Positions 12,901 through 26,200 of a stretch of DNA of 64,000 nt are shown piece after piece. The DNA comes from Agelas oroides (Eukaryota; Porifera; Demospongiae; Agelasida; Agelasidae), in contig OX422196.1 in the NCBI GenBank assembly GCA_949130485.1, forward strand, positions 6,927,554-6,991,553. Reading direction: 5' to 3'. Below the pieces are notes generated by a model. The model worked only from the letters and a program-made list of their open reading frames with translations. It was not told where the DNA came from and searched no databases. How positions within the stretch are numbered: position 1 is the first letter of the stretch; each line of letters begins with the position of its first letter. The translations under genes were made by a program, and so were the position numbers.

Positions 12901-14196
12901 GGTAACTGGAAAGGATGATTGTCCTCATTGTACTATAGCACAAATGGTGGCAACCAGAAAGTGGTCAGGCCATTATGGGAGTGGTTGCCCATGCAAAGTG
13001 TGGAAAAAAGTTTTATACATCTTTTCAGCTGCTGTGAACCAACCTCGTATCATCCTGGTGTATTTTAGACTGTGTGTCAGCCCTGATTTATGTAGTTTAC
13101 ATTATGTGATGGTGTTAGTTAACTAAAGAGTGATAGTATCCAGCCAGGCCATAATAGCATGTACGAACCTGAGTGGTGACGTCACCTCTGGATAATGTGT
13201 GACAACATTGTGGTTGAGCTACCCAAGTACTTGGAGGAGTTGAGCCAGACACACCCAAGGTTCAGTGAACTAGTGTAGAGCTACCATTGACAAAATCTTC
13301 ATCTAGCCAAGAGCATTGCAGCTGCACAATAATACACCTCCCACCTCCCACCTCCCACCTCCCACCTCCCATGTACACACACTTTTACTTTATGCTTAGA
13401 AACCACAAAGACTATTTTGAGATAAGAAGAAAGAGGTACTGGTGCCTTGAACTGACTCTCACAGTTTTGAATATCACTTCTCTCCTCCTACCCATCTTCT
13501 TCCCCTCCACACTGTCTCCAAAGACCACTTGAGATGGAGACCAGTCAAGAAGCTTGGTGTGGGCAGGGCATAACTGCCCTTCTGACCCTTGGTTTTACCA
13601 CCCTTCCATTGCGGTGGCACCTACCTCACTTACTTCTAGGGTGCATGTCTAAGAATAAGTGGCCAGAAATTGAATTTTAATTCCCTACATAATCTCCTTG
13701 GCGCTGGAACGCTGTCTCCCTGGGAGGGCATGATCTGACAGCCTCTCTGCTAGCTTTGTAACCACCCTAGCGCCAGCTAGCTGGCTGCAGTTTTATCTTG
13801 GGCAGTTTGACTATAAGTTATTACCCTCAACAAATGAAGAAGATGTGCCAATAGCCAATTAGTCCACTGTTCTATGCGTTAGCAACCAATAATTAGTCAA
13901 TTATGAAAATCCTTTAGTCATTCGGGGGAACTGCTATATGCATTCAAGTGGCCAACCCTGTGACCACGGTAACAGCATCTCTGCTTTGCGCAGCTGTCTT
14001 CTCATTTGCAAACAAAATGAATTATGTTGCAGTACACAGCACTGACTTACGTACATGGTATAGTGTGTTTGGGTGTGGCGTTGTCACCTGGGCACAACAA
14101 TCCTTGCCAAGATGTCTAGTGAGGGTAAAATGGACTATCATTGTCGCGTTTCTGATGCCATTTTGAACCTGGGCCAAGAACAGAGGTCAGACATGT

Positions 14197-14231
<35 letters not shown>

Positions 14232-17200
14232 AGATGCTTCCACACACACACTACTGCTATTTAGAGAGACAACAAACTGATTCCTGTTTTAGGATGAAAT
14301 GGGAACTGGAATTAAATGGCCTAATTATCTTCATTCCAGGCTGCGTCCTCACCTGCATTATGTCCCATGACCAAGCCATTCAGGCAGTGTTGTTTCCCCA
14401 TACCAACCACTTCCAATGGTTGTGTAGGAGTGTGCTTTGTTAATGCTTTCCTAACCACCTGTTGCTATGTTGTTTGTGGTGGGGGGGATGGAATGTCTTG
14501 TGGTATTGGGAAGGCATACTTGGTTGCACTGAATTTGGACATTGAGAAACCCTTTAATATTATATAACTTTGTTCAACACATCCTAATTTCTACACCGTT
14601 CATTCTAGCTAGCCCTAGAGACGGCCAATTTATTTGTGCCATGCAATAGCTCAGCATGTAGACAATGGCCGTATCTCTAGGCCTCCTTGTATGTACCCTC
14701 ACATGCAAAAAGGTGATGTTTAAATTATAGAGAGAGTGAGAGAGAGAGGTGTGGCTAAGAGAAATAGTGATGCTGATTTGTAATGGCAATTTTGATTGCA
14801 AGCTTAGCAGTTGAACGGTTGAATTGTGACCCTTAATTGTGAAGTTGCAATGGGGTTGGTTGCCATTGGCAACCCAAACCATAGAACTCTGTATGAAACC
14901 AACTTTGAACTTTTTTTGCTGTTTTTAAATTCACAAGGCACCTTTCTTGGCTGTTTTTCTTCTGTTTTTGCATGCAGCATGGATAAATTTTATATTGGAG
15001 GGGAAGCAGTGTGATTCCTGTAATTAAATGCTATGAATAGACTAAAATTTACAACTTTGCTGACCTGATTTGTACATCTTGTTAAGTAGGAACACATGAC
15101 TGTAATTTACACCTAACTAGGTTGCTTGTTTGTGAGTGGACAAGAGCCCACTTTGTGGCGGGCTAGCCCGCCTTGCAAACAGCCATCAAAACTGCACTTG
15201 GGAACTTCTTTTAATGAATTTGATTGGTGGAGGCTAATTGTCTGTTCTGATAAAACAATTTGATTAGTTGCATAGTTTTGGAAGTCAAGCCATCCCTCTG
15301 AAAGACTTGCTCATGCTTGAGCAATCAATGAACCACATCTCGCACTTGTGTGTATGTGACCCAGTTTGTGTTTGAAGGTTGAAGGTTATCATGATGTCTT
15401 GCCCTTCTCCTTCCTGGGCCTTCTCTGCCTCCTCTTTTTGACTGTTTACAGTATACAAACACAGAGGGTGAAAGTCTACGAAGCCTTGTTATGAGCAGTG
15501 ATGTCAGGTAGACAGAGGGCAGCCAGTAGTAGGCCTGTAGGGGGGTGTTGCCTAATGGTGATATTTCATGTTTTACGACAATCTGTGTCTCTAGTGTTCT
15601 GAGCATTGACCAGTGGTGGTACTGCCTAGACTGAATGGATAACACTTTTGTTGTGAAGGTGTGAGCAAACGGATTATCTCTGTAAGTTCTGTCCTAGGCA
15701 TTAGCTTGTCTTCTCTCAAGAGAGTCACATGATAGCCAGACCTTTTTTCTTCACTCGAGGAACATTGTCAAGTAAAGCCAAGTTATTAGAACACACCTCC
15801 AAAAATGTCCATGTGTCGGCCAGTACAGTTTTAAGTTCAAAATGAAGTGGCTGTTTGCAGTGTTGTTACTTTTCATTGAAGGATACATACCTCTCTGGTG
15901 TATTTGCACATACCAATGTGTAAAAATAGTGTAACTTGACCCTTGTTGGACTTTTCATAGTTGTTGAGTTTATACTTGTTATCTGAAATTATTTCTTTTG
16001 TAGACAAATTGTTTTTTTTAGTAGGTGAAACGAGAGTAGGCAAAAAATAGCCTAAACTGTTTGGGGTAATACGCCGGAACCTTGTTGGAACGTAAACACA
16101 TTGTTAACCCACACATTGCATAACTTCCGATAAATAGATTACACCCAAACACGTACTGGGGTAATTAGAGTTAATCCGTGCTGTGTATGTATTCTCCAGG
16201 ACGCACTTTGTTAGCCAAATGCGCAGACACGCATGCTTTCATTAAACTTCCTATTATGTATGCAAGTAGATGAGTGCCACGTGTCGCTGTACAAATGAAC
16301 TTAGCAGACTTCACACAGCTGTTTGGGATACACATTACCGGATTTACCCGATAGGGGAACAACCCCTGTAATAACAAACAGAGATTACAGCTATGACTAC
16401 CTTATTTGGTTGCCATGGCTACCACCCTCAGATAGAAAGCGTTAATGATATCCTTCGGGATGTGCTTCACTGTCAGCTATGAATGTCGGCAGACTCATCA
16501 GGTGGGGCTTCCTTAAGTGGGTCGTGTAAACAGTGGGCAACAATACGCATGTGCACACATCGTTGCTACGTCAAACACACAATCACTGTAGTAATGGACC
16601 GCAATTCGACCAATCAGAGAGTTGCATTTAGCACCCACACAGGAAGTGTAAATTGCTAACTATAACTATTGTGTCAACCTTTATACTGGTTACCTACATA
16701 TAATTAGCTATTTTTGTGTGTGTGAAATTGAAAATTATCCCTGCTGATAAATACAGAGAAACATAGCCTATCAAACTAGACTACTTCTCCCCTTCCAGAG
16801 GGAGAGAGATAGTCTAGTTTGATAGGCTAAGAGAAGCGTTTCTCTCATATTGTCCTTGTGTTGACTGTGAGTATAATAATGGCCGGGTGTGAAAGACCTA
16901 TATACCTGCTTCTTACCTTCTGGATCTACCTGCTGAGAGATTGCCTGTTTACCTGTGGAATGGCGTGCACACCACCTGTACAGTACAGGGAATTTAGTGG
17001 CCTCTATGGTAGTGGGCTCTTCTTATGTGTTGCCTAGGTAACGAGTTATGTAGTCACCTTTGGGCTCTGTTGTGGCAGCTGAAGGATGTTTGTGTGGTCA
17101 TGGTAGGACACACACTCCCTCAGCTGCCATACATACTCCCACCCACAAACATGCAACATGCACCATGAACCTTGTATGTAGTGACTGGAGTCTCTATACA

Positions 17201-17528
17201 CTTTCACAGACAACTTTCATTTGTTGATCTTCACTAGCTCATGTGACCTTGCTCATGTGACCTTGCTCATGATCTCTTGCTCATGTGACCTTGCTCATGT
17301 GACCTTCACTTGCTCATGTGACCTCCACTTGCTCATGTGACCTAGCTCATGTGACCTTGCTCATGTGACCTTCACTAGCTCATGATCTCTTGCTCATGTG
17401 ACCTTCACTTGCTTGTATGCACATGCTGCCTGTCTAAGAACAAGATAAACCTGTTATAGGAACAGGTTTTGTCCTGCCAACTGTCATGTGATGTGTGTTG
17501 GATCTACCAAGATGTTATTGCTATACTC

Positions 17529-17583
<55 letters not shown>

Positions 17584-20500
17584 GTTGCAGAGAGAAAGCG
17601 GAGAAGAGCCTCCAACAACTACAAGCCAGCTGCAAAGGAGCCTCCTCCGTGTGGGTGTCCAGGTGAGAGAGAAACAGTCAGTTCACAGCTAGCGTCATGC
17701 TAGCCTCAGCCATGGTGTGGTAGTCTTGTCTCATGAGACAAAGCTCCTGGAAGATTTGACAGTCATCCGAAAATTTGAATCTGTAGAACATTTACTCTCT
17801 TCCCACATACTTATACTAGAAAATGTAGAACATTGTGGGGGCGAGCCTGAGCAAGCAGCCACTATGGCTACACATGAATAGACTAAGCTTCACGCTGAAA
17901 TCATGAGCTGAATTGCTAGCGTTTATGAGTGTCGTTTATGCACGACCCTTACCTGAAGCGATCTCAACCCAGCGTGTATAATTGTACGGTCTGCGAGCAG
18001 CCTGCCGTTGATGGTCGGTCCGTAGCTGCTTTGACAAGCAAGAACTAAGGTGCTGTGGTGCTTCAACTTGAGCCGTCTCAGCTACGGTTGCCAATGCTGC
18101 ACTCCGGCAGTAGCCCAGCATTGCCCTTCACCTATTGAGGCTACCTACTAAGTGCACGAGGACATTCAATTTTCGGGAAACATTTAAATGCGCATTTAAA
18201 ATTTACGGTATACGGCCGCAAGCATGCAAGCATAGATACATACACACACACTTCCGCAATGCAGTCCCGCTAGTGTGGGGTTCGCTCAGGCTCGCCCCAA
18301 TTAAGACTCTTTGCTGGTGAAGTGCTCGATCGAAGTTGACTGTAGCCGAAAATTCTTTCATTCACTTAAATGGGAGGTAGACTAGCTATATGTATGCTTG
18401 TGGCAGCAATGTGTTGTCCTTTCGCCCCTCATGAAATATAAATTGTTTGCAACATTTGGCAAACAACAGTAGATAGATAAATAGATAGATAAAATTCTTA
18501 TTTTTACAGGGTATTTTCCCCAGCTCCATAGTTGATTTTCAGGAAGGCCCTGCTAATACATAAAACAAAAAGACATAAGCGTTACCGGGTAACAGGAGGC
18601 ATGGACAAAAGACAACAGCAAAGGAAGGTGGACAAAACATATAGAAAAAAAAAAACCCTGAATATCTAACTACCGTAGATTGGAAAAATTTCACTGTTAA
18701 AATAATTTCGCTGTTGAGACCAACTGCAAAAATTTAACACGTGAAAAAAACAACACTTATGTGGTGATGATCAATGAATAAGCATGCGTGCAAGTCCACA
18801 CCTACCGAGGTGAATGTCCGATCAACGACTACAGCCAGCGATACCTGGCTCTCCCAATACCTGGTAGTAAACTAAACGCTAGGAATGTTCCAGGCGCTTG
18901 TGTGTATTGTAACCGTCAACCATTTTCGCGAATCGAACGAAACTGCGAAAATTGAAAATTTTTTACCCGAATTATTTTAACGTGAAAATTTTACGATTTA
19001 CGGTATCCTCTATTCAGTGCAGTCTTACATGTACATGACTACAGAATACCTGAAGAACATTGCAACCAACCTTTATTTTTGAGGAAGAGAAAACGTAGCA
19101 TGTCCCTACCACAACCATTCAGAGGAGGATCACTTTGTGAAGTTACTAGCTATTGTTACTAGCTATTGGTTAAAGGAGGCAAATGTCCTCACCTTTGCTT
19201 ACTGTAGTAAGGTTTGGACTGGCTACCTTATCTTGTCCAGACATTGGTCTCTGCTGCTCTAGTCAATATCATAGCTTGTCTAGAGCTTGTAATAATTGGT
19301 TTATCTAAATAACCTGGTTAACATGACCATTGGCTAATAGCATTCACTGGGACATTCCTGCTCTCTGAAGGACAATATGTAAACCTTCTCAAGTTTTAAC
19401 CCTTTAACCACCGATGATGCTTTTTGGTGTCGTCAGACTTTGGCTGCATGTTATCAGTTGGCGCAATCCGTTTTGAAGATAGGTTCTGCGGTATGGGACA
19501 GGGGGAGGTGGGTGGGTGCACCCCTCTGGGTGACAGTGCATGGCGGCTGTTGCAGCTGGCTGTAGAAAAGCCCTGGTCAATGCTGGGTGGGCCATTTGTC
19601 TGCTTTCTTGCACAAACGGGCGTAGAAAACGCTCCTTTCACCTTGTAGGGACTCCATTTCTGGCATTTTAGGCAGCTTTTAGAGTCCGAAGGAGCGTTCT
19701 CTGGTCGGAGGGCCCTGACTATCGAACGCTCGCTAATCAGTGGGTGTGGCTAAGGTCATGAACCCACAGAGAATGTGTCAATAAAGCTTTGGCTCAAGTT
19801 TCCAGTGCTAGCTCCAAGCAGAAGTAGAAATACGGACCAAGGAATGTATCCATAGCCTAATAAAGACTTCCAGTAAATAGCCTACGGTGGTTAAAGAGTT
19901 AAAGTAGGGCTGAGTCGACCCAAAAAGGAAATACACTTCTGCCCCAAGTGCGACTAGAACCTTAGAAATTTTGGCCCATAGTCATCTGCTTTAACCTCGC
20001 AACCACCGGTAATCAATAGCAGCTTGACAGTTGAACAGTTGACAGTGTCAGAAGAGTCTAGCAGCCTCTCGACCAAGTGAATGGTCGACAGTGTCAGAGG
20101 GTTTTAGCAGCCTTCGATAAATGAATGGTCGACTGTCAGAGGATTTTAGCAGCCTTCAATAAATGAATGGTTGACAGTGTCAGAAGAGTCTAGCAGCCTT
20201 CGACAAGTGAATGCTCGACTGTGTCAGTGGGTTTTAGCAGCCTTCGACAAGTGAATGCTCGACTGTGTCAGAAGAGTCTAGCAGCCTCTCGACCAAGTGA
20301 ATAGTTGACAGTGTCAGAAGAGTCTAGCAGCCTCTAATATGCAACCGGTGGGCAGTGTGAGGAGTCAAGCTAGAGAGACTAAGTTATCAAAACCACAATT
20401 TGTAAAACTACGGAAAAGTTGTCTATGTGGCATGAATGCTGTCTGTAATGTATACTGCTTCTCTGGTGGTCAAACTCTCAACCAATCATTGCCTATATCA

Positions 20501-23235
20501 GGTAGACATCTTTTATACCACACCAACCACTTTTGTAGTTTTACAAATTGTGGCACTGGTAAAAGCAGACTATTGGTAACATTAGAAGATAGTTTGCCAT
20601 ATTCCTCCCATCTTGCATCATGCAACACCTGTTATTGAATATACTAGGACCAAGTGTTGCTACGGAAACAGTATATCATATAACTCCAAGCGTTGCTATG
20701 GAAACAGTATTCATATATCTCATCTCTCCACGTGCATCTGTGCACACACACTCACTCTTGCACAAAACAAACACGTGCACACACACACACACACACACAG
20801 GCTCTGATGAAGGCATCTACTACAACCACCTCGGGGCAGCTTCCTCACCCGAAACACTCAGGGAGATGCTGGAGAAAAGGTAGAACCATAATCCACACCA
20901 GTAGCCACTGTACCTGCTGACTATAGTATACGAGGCCCTAGGCTACAGTAGTGACTATAGTATACGAGGCTGTAGGCTACAGTAGTGACTATAGTATACG
21001 AGGCTGTAGGCTACAGTAGTGACTATAGTATACGAGGCTGTAGGCTACAGTAGTGACTATAGTATACGAGGCTGTAGGCTACAGTAGTGACTATAGTATA
21101 CGAGGCTGTAGGCTACAGTAGTGACTATAGTATACGAGACTGTAGGCTACAGTAGTGACTATAGTATACGAGGCCGTAGGCTACAGTAGTGACTATAGTA
21201 TACGAGACTGTAGGCTACAGTAGTGACTATAGTATACGAGACTGTAGGCTACAGTAGTGACTATAGTATACGAGGCTGTAGGCTACAGTAGTGACTATAG
21301 TATACGAGGCTGTAGGCTACAGTAGTGACTATAGTATACGAGGCCCTAGGCTACAGTAGTGACTATAGTATACGAGACTGTAGGCTACAGTAGTGACTAT
21401 AGTATACGAGGCCGTAGGCTACAGTAGTGACTATAGTATACGAGACTGTAGGCTACAGTAGTGACTATAGTATACGAGGCCGTAGGCTACAGTAGTGACT
21501 ATAGTATACGAGGCCCTAGGCTACAGTAGTGACTATAGTATACGAGGCCGTAGGCTACAGTAGTGACTATAGTATACGAGGCCGTAGGCTACATTAGTGA
21601 CTATAGTATACGAGGCCGTAGGCTACAGTAGTGACTATAGTATACGAGGCCGTAGGCTACATTAGTGACTATAGTATACGAGGCCGTAGGCTACAGTAGT
21701 GACTATAGTATACGAGGCTGTAGGCTACAGTAGTGACTATAGTATACGAGGCCGTAGGCTACAGTAGTGACTATAGTATACGAGGCCGTAGGCTACAGTA
21801 GTGACTATAGTATACGAGGCCGTAGGCTACAGTAGTGACTATAGTATACAAGGCTGTAGGCTACAGTAGATTTTCTAAAACAGAGGAGAATGAATCTATG
21901 GAGAAAAGAATTTGCTCCTGAGTTGTGTGTCTGGGTGTTGTGAGTGTGCACATCAAGCTCTGACTGCCAAGAATTGCATGTTCCCTCCGTCTTTTCCAGT
22001 TCTGGAAAGAGTACCATTTCTCTAGCTCTCCTCTCCTTCTCTACCCCTTGCAGGTTCAGTGTGACTGGGAACCAGTTGAGAATGCTGGAGGTAAGTCTGA
22101 CTGGTCTGACAGGTCTGACTGGTTTAACTGGTCTGACAGGTCCAACTGGTCTGATAGTTTTGACTGGTCTGACAGGTCCAACTGGTCTGATAATTTTGAC
22201 CAGTCTGACAGGTCTGACTGGCTTGACTGGTCTGACTGGTTTGAAATATCTTGACATATCAACCCTCACGAAATTGAAGTATGTCTCACAGTCTGATGGA
22301 TACATGTGCTAAACTCAAAAGAAATATAGTGTCAGATCATTCGCCAAGATGCAATGACAACTGTTCCTGACCTCTACAACTTTAAAAAAGAACTTCCTCA
22401 CTCCGCACGGAAATTTGTCAAAAACTTAGCCTCTTTTGCCTCCGTAGATTAAAGTATTGAAAGTAACATGGCCTCAGAATCGATCTCAGTGCAAAAAAAT
22501 TTCTGCATGGGGATGCATGTCCCCAGACCCTTCTAGCTTGCGCCATTCATAAGCACGCACTCTGGCCGTATCGGCAGCTCTGGGCACTCAAAGGCAAGAA
22601 TCACAAGACGGCTAGACTCAAAGTGTGTTGATCAAATACAGGTGACTTCAAATTGGTCACTTGCTGTATCTACCCAGGCAATTAAACCTCTACCTGCAAT
22701 GATCATTTGAATTTCAGTCTTGAGTTTTAACCATTTTTAGGTTATTGGCAGTGTACTGAACTTTACTTTCATGCCATCCCTAATTAGAACATAAGTTACT
22801 GGTTGTGTGTATGGGTTTGCGTACATTACCACTGTGGCATAATGCATGCTAGCATGCAGACAGTAGCCTTTCCTCCCGACAGGATAACTGGATTAGCTTT
22901 ACCATTGTCCGATACTTAGTTTCTTAGCAACGTGGCCCTAATTGTTCAGGGTGGTTGCCATGGAAAGGTCAAAGGTCAAGTGTGTTGTTATAATACACAG
23001 TGTACCCAGAATACACACACCTCCTGCCCACGCATTTCCTGCCCACTAATTGATATCCAAATCTCAACTATCAACGTACCTGCATGCATATTCTTCTTCG
23101 TTCTTGAAACCTCATCCCGAAAAGAAGTATAGCTATGTGAGACTAAAGCATGTGCACATGTATCTAGGGTATGTACAAAAGAAGTCTAGCTATGTGAGAT
23201 TAGAATTTTTCCAATTATCAGTTTTAACCTGCACC

Positions 23236-23282
<47 letters not shown>

Positions 23283-26200
23283 ACACACACCCTCCATGCA
23301 TTCCCCTCCCTCTTCTCACCCCCTCTCACCTCCACCCTCCTTTCACCCTCTCACCACCTCACAGCTCGTCTTCACAGGCATCGAGGCCAAAACAGTCGAG
23401 GGGTGCCCCACAGCAGAGTGGGTGATCAGACGATCCTCCAAAGAGGAGCAGTTTCTCATACTCTACAGGTGAGACATTGTAATGGTTGACTCCCAGGATG
23501 GTGGGACAAGCTCACGTGCACTCAGCAATCTGATGATGTAATGCTCAGTGAAATCGTCTGGTGGGACAAGCTCACGTGCACTCAGCAATCTGATGATGTA
23601 ATGCTCAGTAAAATCGTCTGGTGGGACAAGCTCACGTGCACTCAGCAATCTGATGATGTAATGCTCAGTGAAATCGTCTGATTTCGTGCGGTGCAGCCCT
23701 TATTGAGTGCTTTTTGTGCAGTTTTCGAGAGTATTTTGCCACGCTAAAGCTAAAACATGCACTTTGGTTTGCTGCTGCAATCGGTAACATACAGTTTTCT
23801 CAGCATGGAAGGTGGGCTCACACATATCCCGGGATTTCTCTGACTTTCCGACAATGTAGGGATGGTCTACCCTGAGAACAAAAGTGTTCCAAACATTGAT
23901 TCCCGTTGATCCCCCGGCAAACTTTGATGCTACGAGCGCTTACTTGTTTAATCTCTGTAAATCCCCATGAACTTTCCGCATACCTAAGAATGGAATGTAA
24001 TTTTTTCACGTGATTCTTAGAGCTTGTCCTACCCCTCTGGTTGACTCCAGCCTCATTTCTAGGACTTTGCCGAGATTTTTCCTGGCATCATGGTAGATAA
24101 AACCCGGGAAAAGGTCTGGGAACGTGTCTAGATCAATCAAGCAAGTCTGAAGACTGTGTTAGCTGATGGTTGCCCCAACAGCACCCACGCATGGCCCCGG
24201 AAGATCATTTGTTCTTGTTGTTTTGCTTACTCTTAAGTCTAAACAGCCTATCCCAGCTTCTGCCACCTCCAAACCATCCTAGTCTGAGGTCATTTCTCCC
24301 ACCATCCCACTAAACCTTTCTTGCTACCCCTCCTCCCTCCTTCACTGCCACTTGCAGCAAGGGGAGAGGAGGGGTAGCTTAGAAGTGGGTCCTATTGTTC
24401 ACTGTGTACATGTGTGCGTGTGTACGTACAGGCAGCACAAGGGCCATACGTGCGACCAGCAGTACTGTGTGGTGAGCATCGTCCTGTGGGAGGGTCTCTC
24501 TTCCCAGCGGTCCACCTTGGTCTACCAGCAACTGACTGATCTGCTTCCCAAATATGGCAACCCCACACAAAGAAGATGTGAGAGCAACGAAAGGTCAGTA
24601 CCAATACCATGGTTGTAGGAAGCGGTCCAGCCAGTTGGGCTATGGCCGGACACTTTTTAGTTATATTTTTCCGAGCATAACTGCACCCCAAGTGGAAAGA
24701 AACGGTGACTGGAGTGCAAGTGGTAACTGCATCCCAAGTGCAAACTATCGGGTGTAGGTGGCAGGCCATTTCGTCCTGCCCATAACGGACCGTTGAGCAG
24801 ATCCACTAGAGGCACACACTTCCAGGTGCATGGTGAGCAAGCAGCAAGGGCACAAACTTTGACTAAGATTTTTCTTAATGAAGGAATGCACTTGCACAAT
24901 GTCTGGCAGCCTCGCTGATTGCTTCCAAATGCCAACTTTTGTGGTTTGTATCATTGCTGAGTGATGGGTGAAGATACACTTTGAGTTCCCAAAGCGTCAA
25001 TTTGGGAAGAATAAAATACTCATCAGAACCAAGTTCAAGTCTGAGTGGCAGTTGGCTTCAACTACACAGAATAATCCCGGCCTGTCGTTTTGCCACACAT
25101 GCCTTGTAGTGTTAAGGGGAGGAACGCAGACATAACATCATGTGATCACTTCAATCTGCCTCATAATGATCCGAGGCACAATCTCAGCATCTAATCTTGG
25201 GAGCTCCCAGCTCCTCTACTGCTGTGTACAAATTAACATACTGTTGACTGTGATGATGGCTTCCTTGTCTTGTATACTGTTTGAGCCTTGTTGGGCACAT
25301 ACACTTGTGGTGTTTGTTATACACTCAAACACTTATATGTGGTAGCCTTAACTTGTTCCCAGGCCCCGCCCAGCTTTCTGTCGCTTGCAGTACGGAAAAG
25401 CGGGGAGAGCCTGGTATCTTTTCTCACGTGAGCATGACATAATCGGAAAATGGCGAAAATTTGCAGAATTAACAGGCTGCGTTTTGTGTATCTTCAACCG
25501 ACTACACGCTCAACGCTTGGTGTGTATGACAGTCGGCCCCTGCTAGCTAGATACGTAAGTTACCTGGTACCTTGGCTTTTTTTGCTGTTCTGGGCCCTGT
25601 GTGCCCACGCACAATTAAACCCTTTCTACCATCCTTTCTATCCTGACGTCACTCACATGAGAAAAGATACCAGACCCTCTCCCGCTTTACCGTACTATAA
25701 GCGACAGAAAGCTGGGTGGGGCCTGGGAATGAGGCTATGTATGTGGAGCACCTTACAAGGTAGTGGTTGCATTTGAGTGCTAAACTGTGGTTGTGTTTGA
25801 GTGTACACAGCGCTTGCTCGTTCCCTCGCACTCCCCTGCAGTAAGACGTGTTCCTGTCAGGGTCTTGATCCCAACACGCGGGGATATTCCTACTCGTTTG
25901 GCTGCTCATGGAGTGTCTACTACAATGGATGCAAGTATGCTCGGAGCAAAACACCAAGAAAGTTCAGACTGACTGAGCAAGCACATGTATGTTGCATGTG
26001 TGTTTGTGTGTGTGTTGTGTGCATACATGTGTGTTGTGTGTATGTGTATGTGTATGCATGTGTGTGTGTGTGCATGCGTATATGTGTGTGTGCATGTGGC
26101 ACTTCAGTCTGAACAGCTGTGTCCTTAGCACTGCATGGCATCCACTCTCTAGTTCATTCCAGTATGAAGTGGCTGCCTAGTGTGGTAACTATGGCTCCAA

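Noticed and set aside
20918-21869. CRISPR-like array of regularly spaced repeats
   Set aside because: Units are contiguous 34-bp tandem copies with no unique spacers, inside an animal intron.
21944-22312. Gly-Leu-Thr repeat protein (collagen- or antifreeze-like)
   Set aside because: It is read-through of TET exon 22054-22090 into a degenerate 10-bp intronic repeat.
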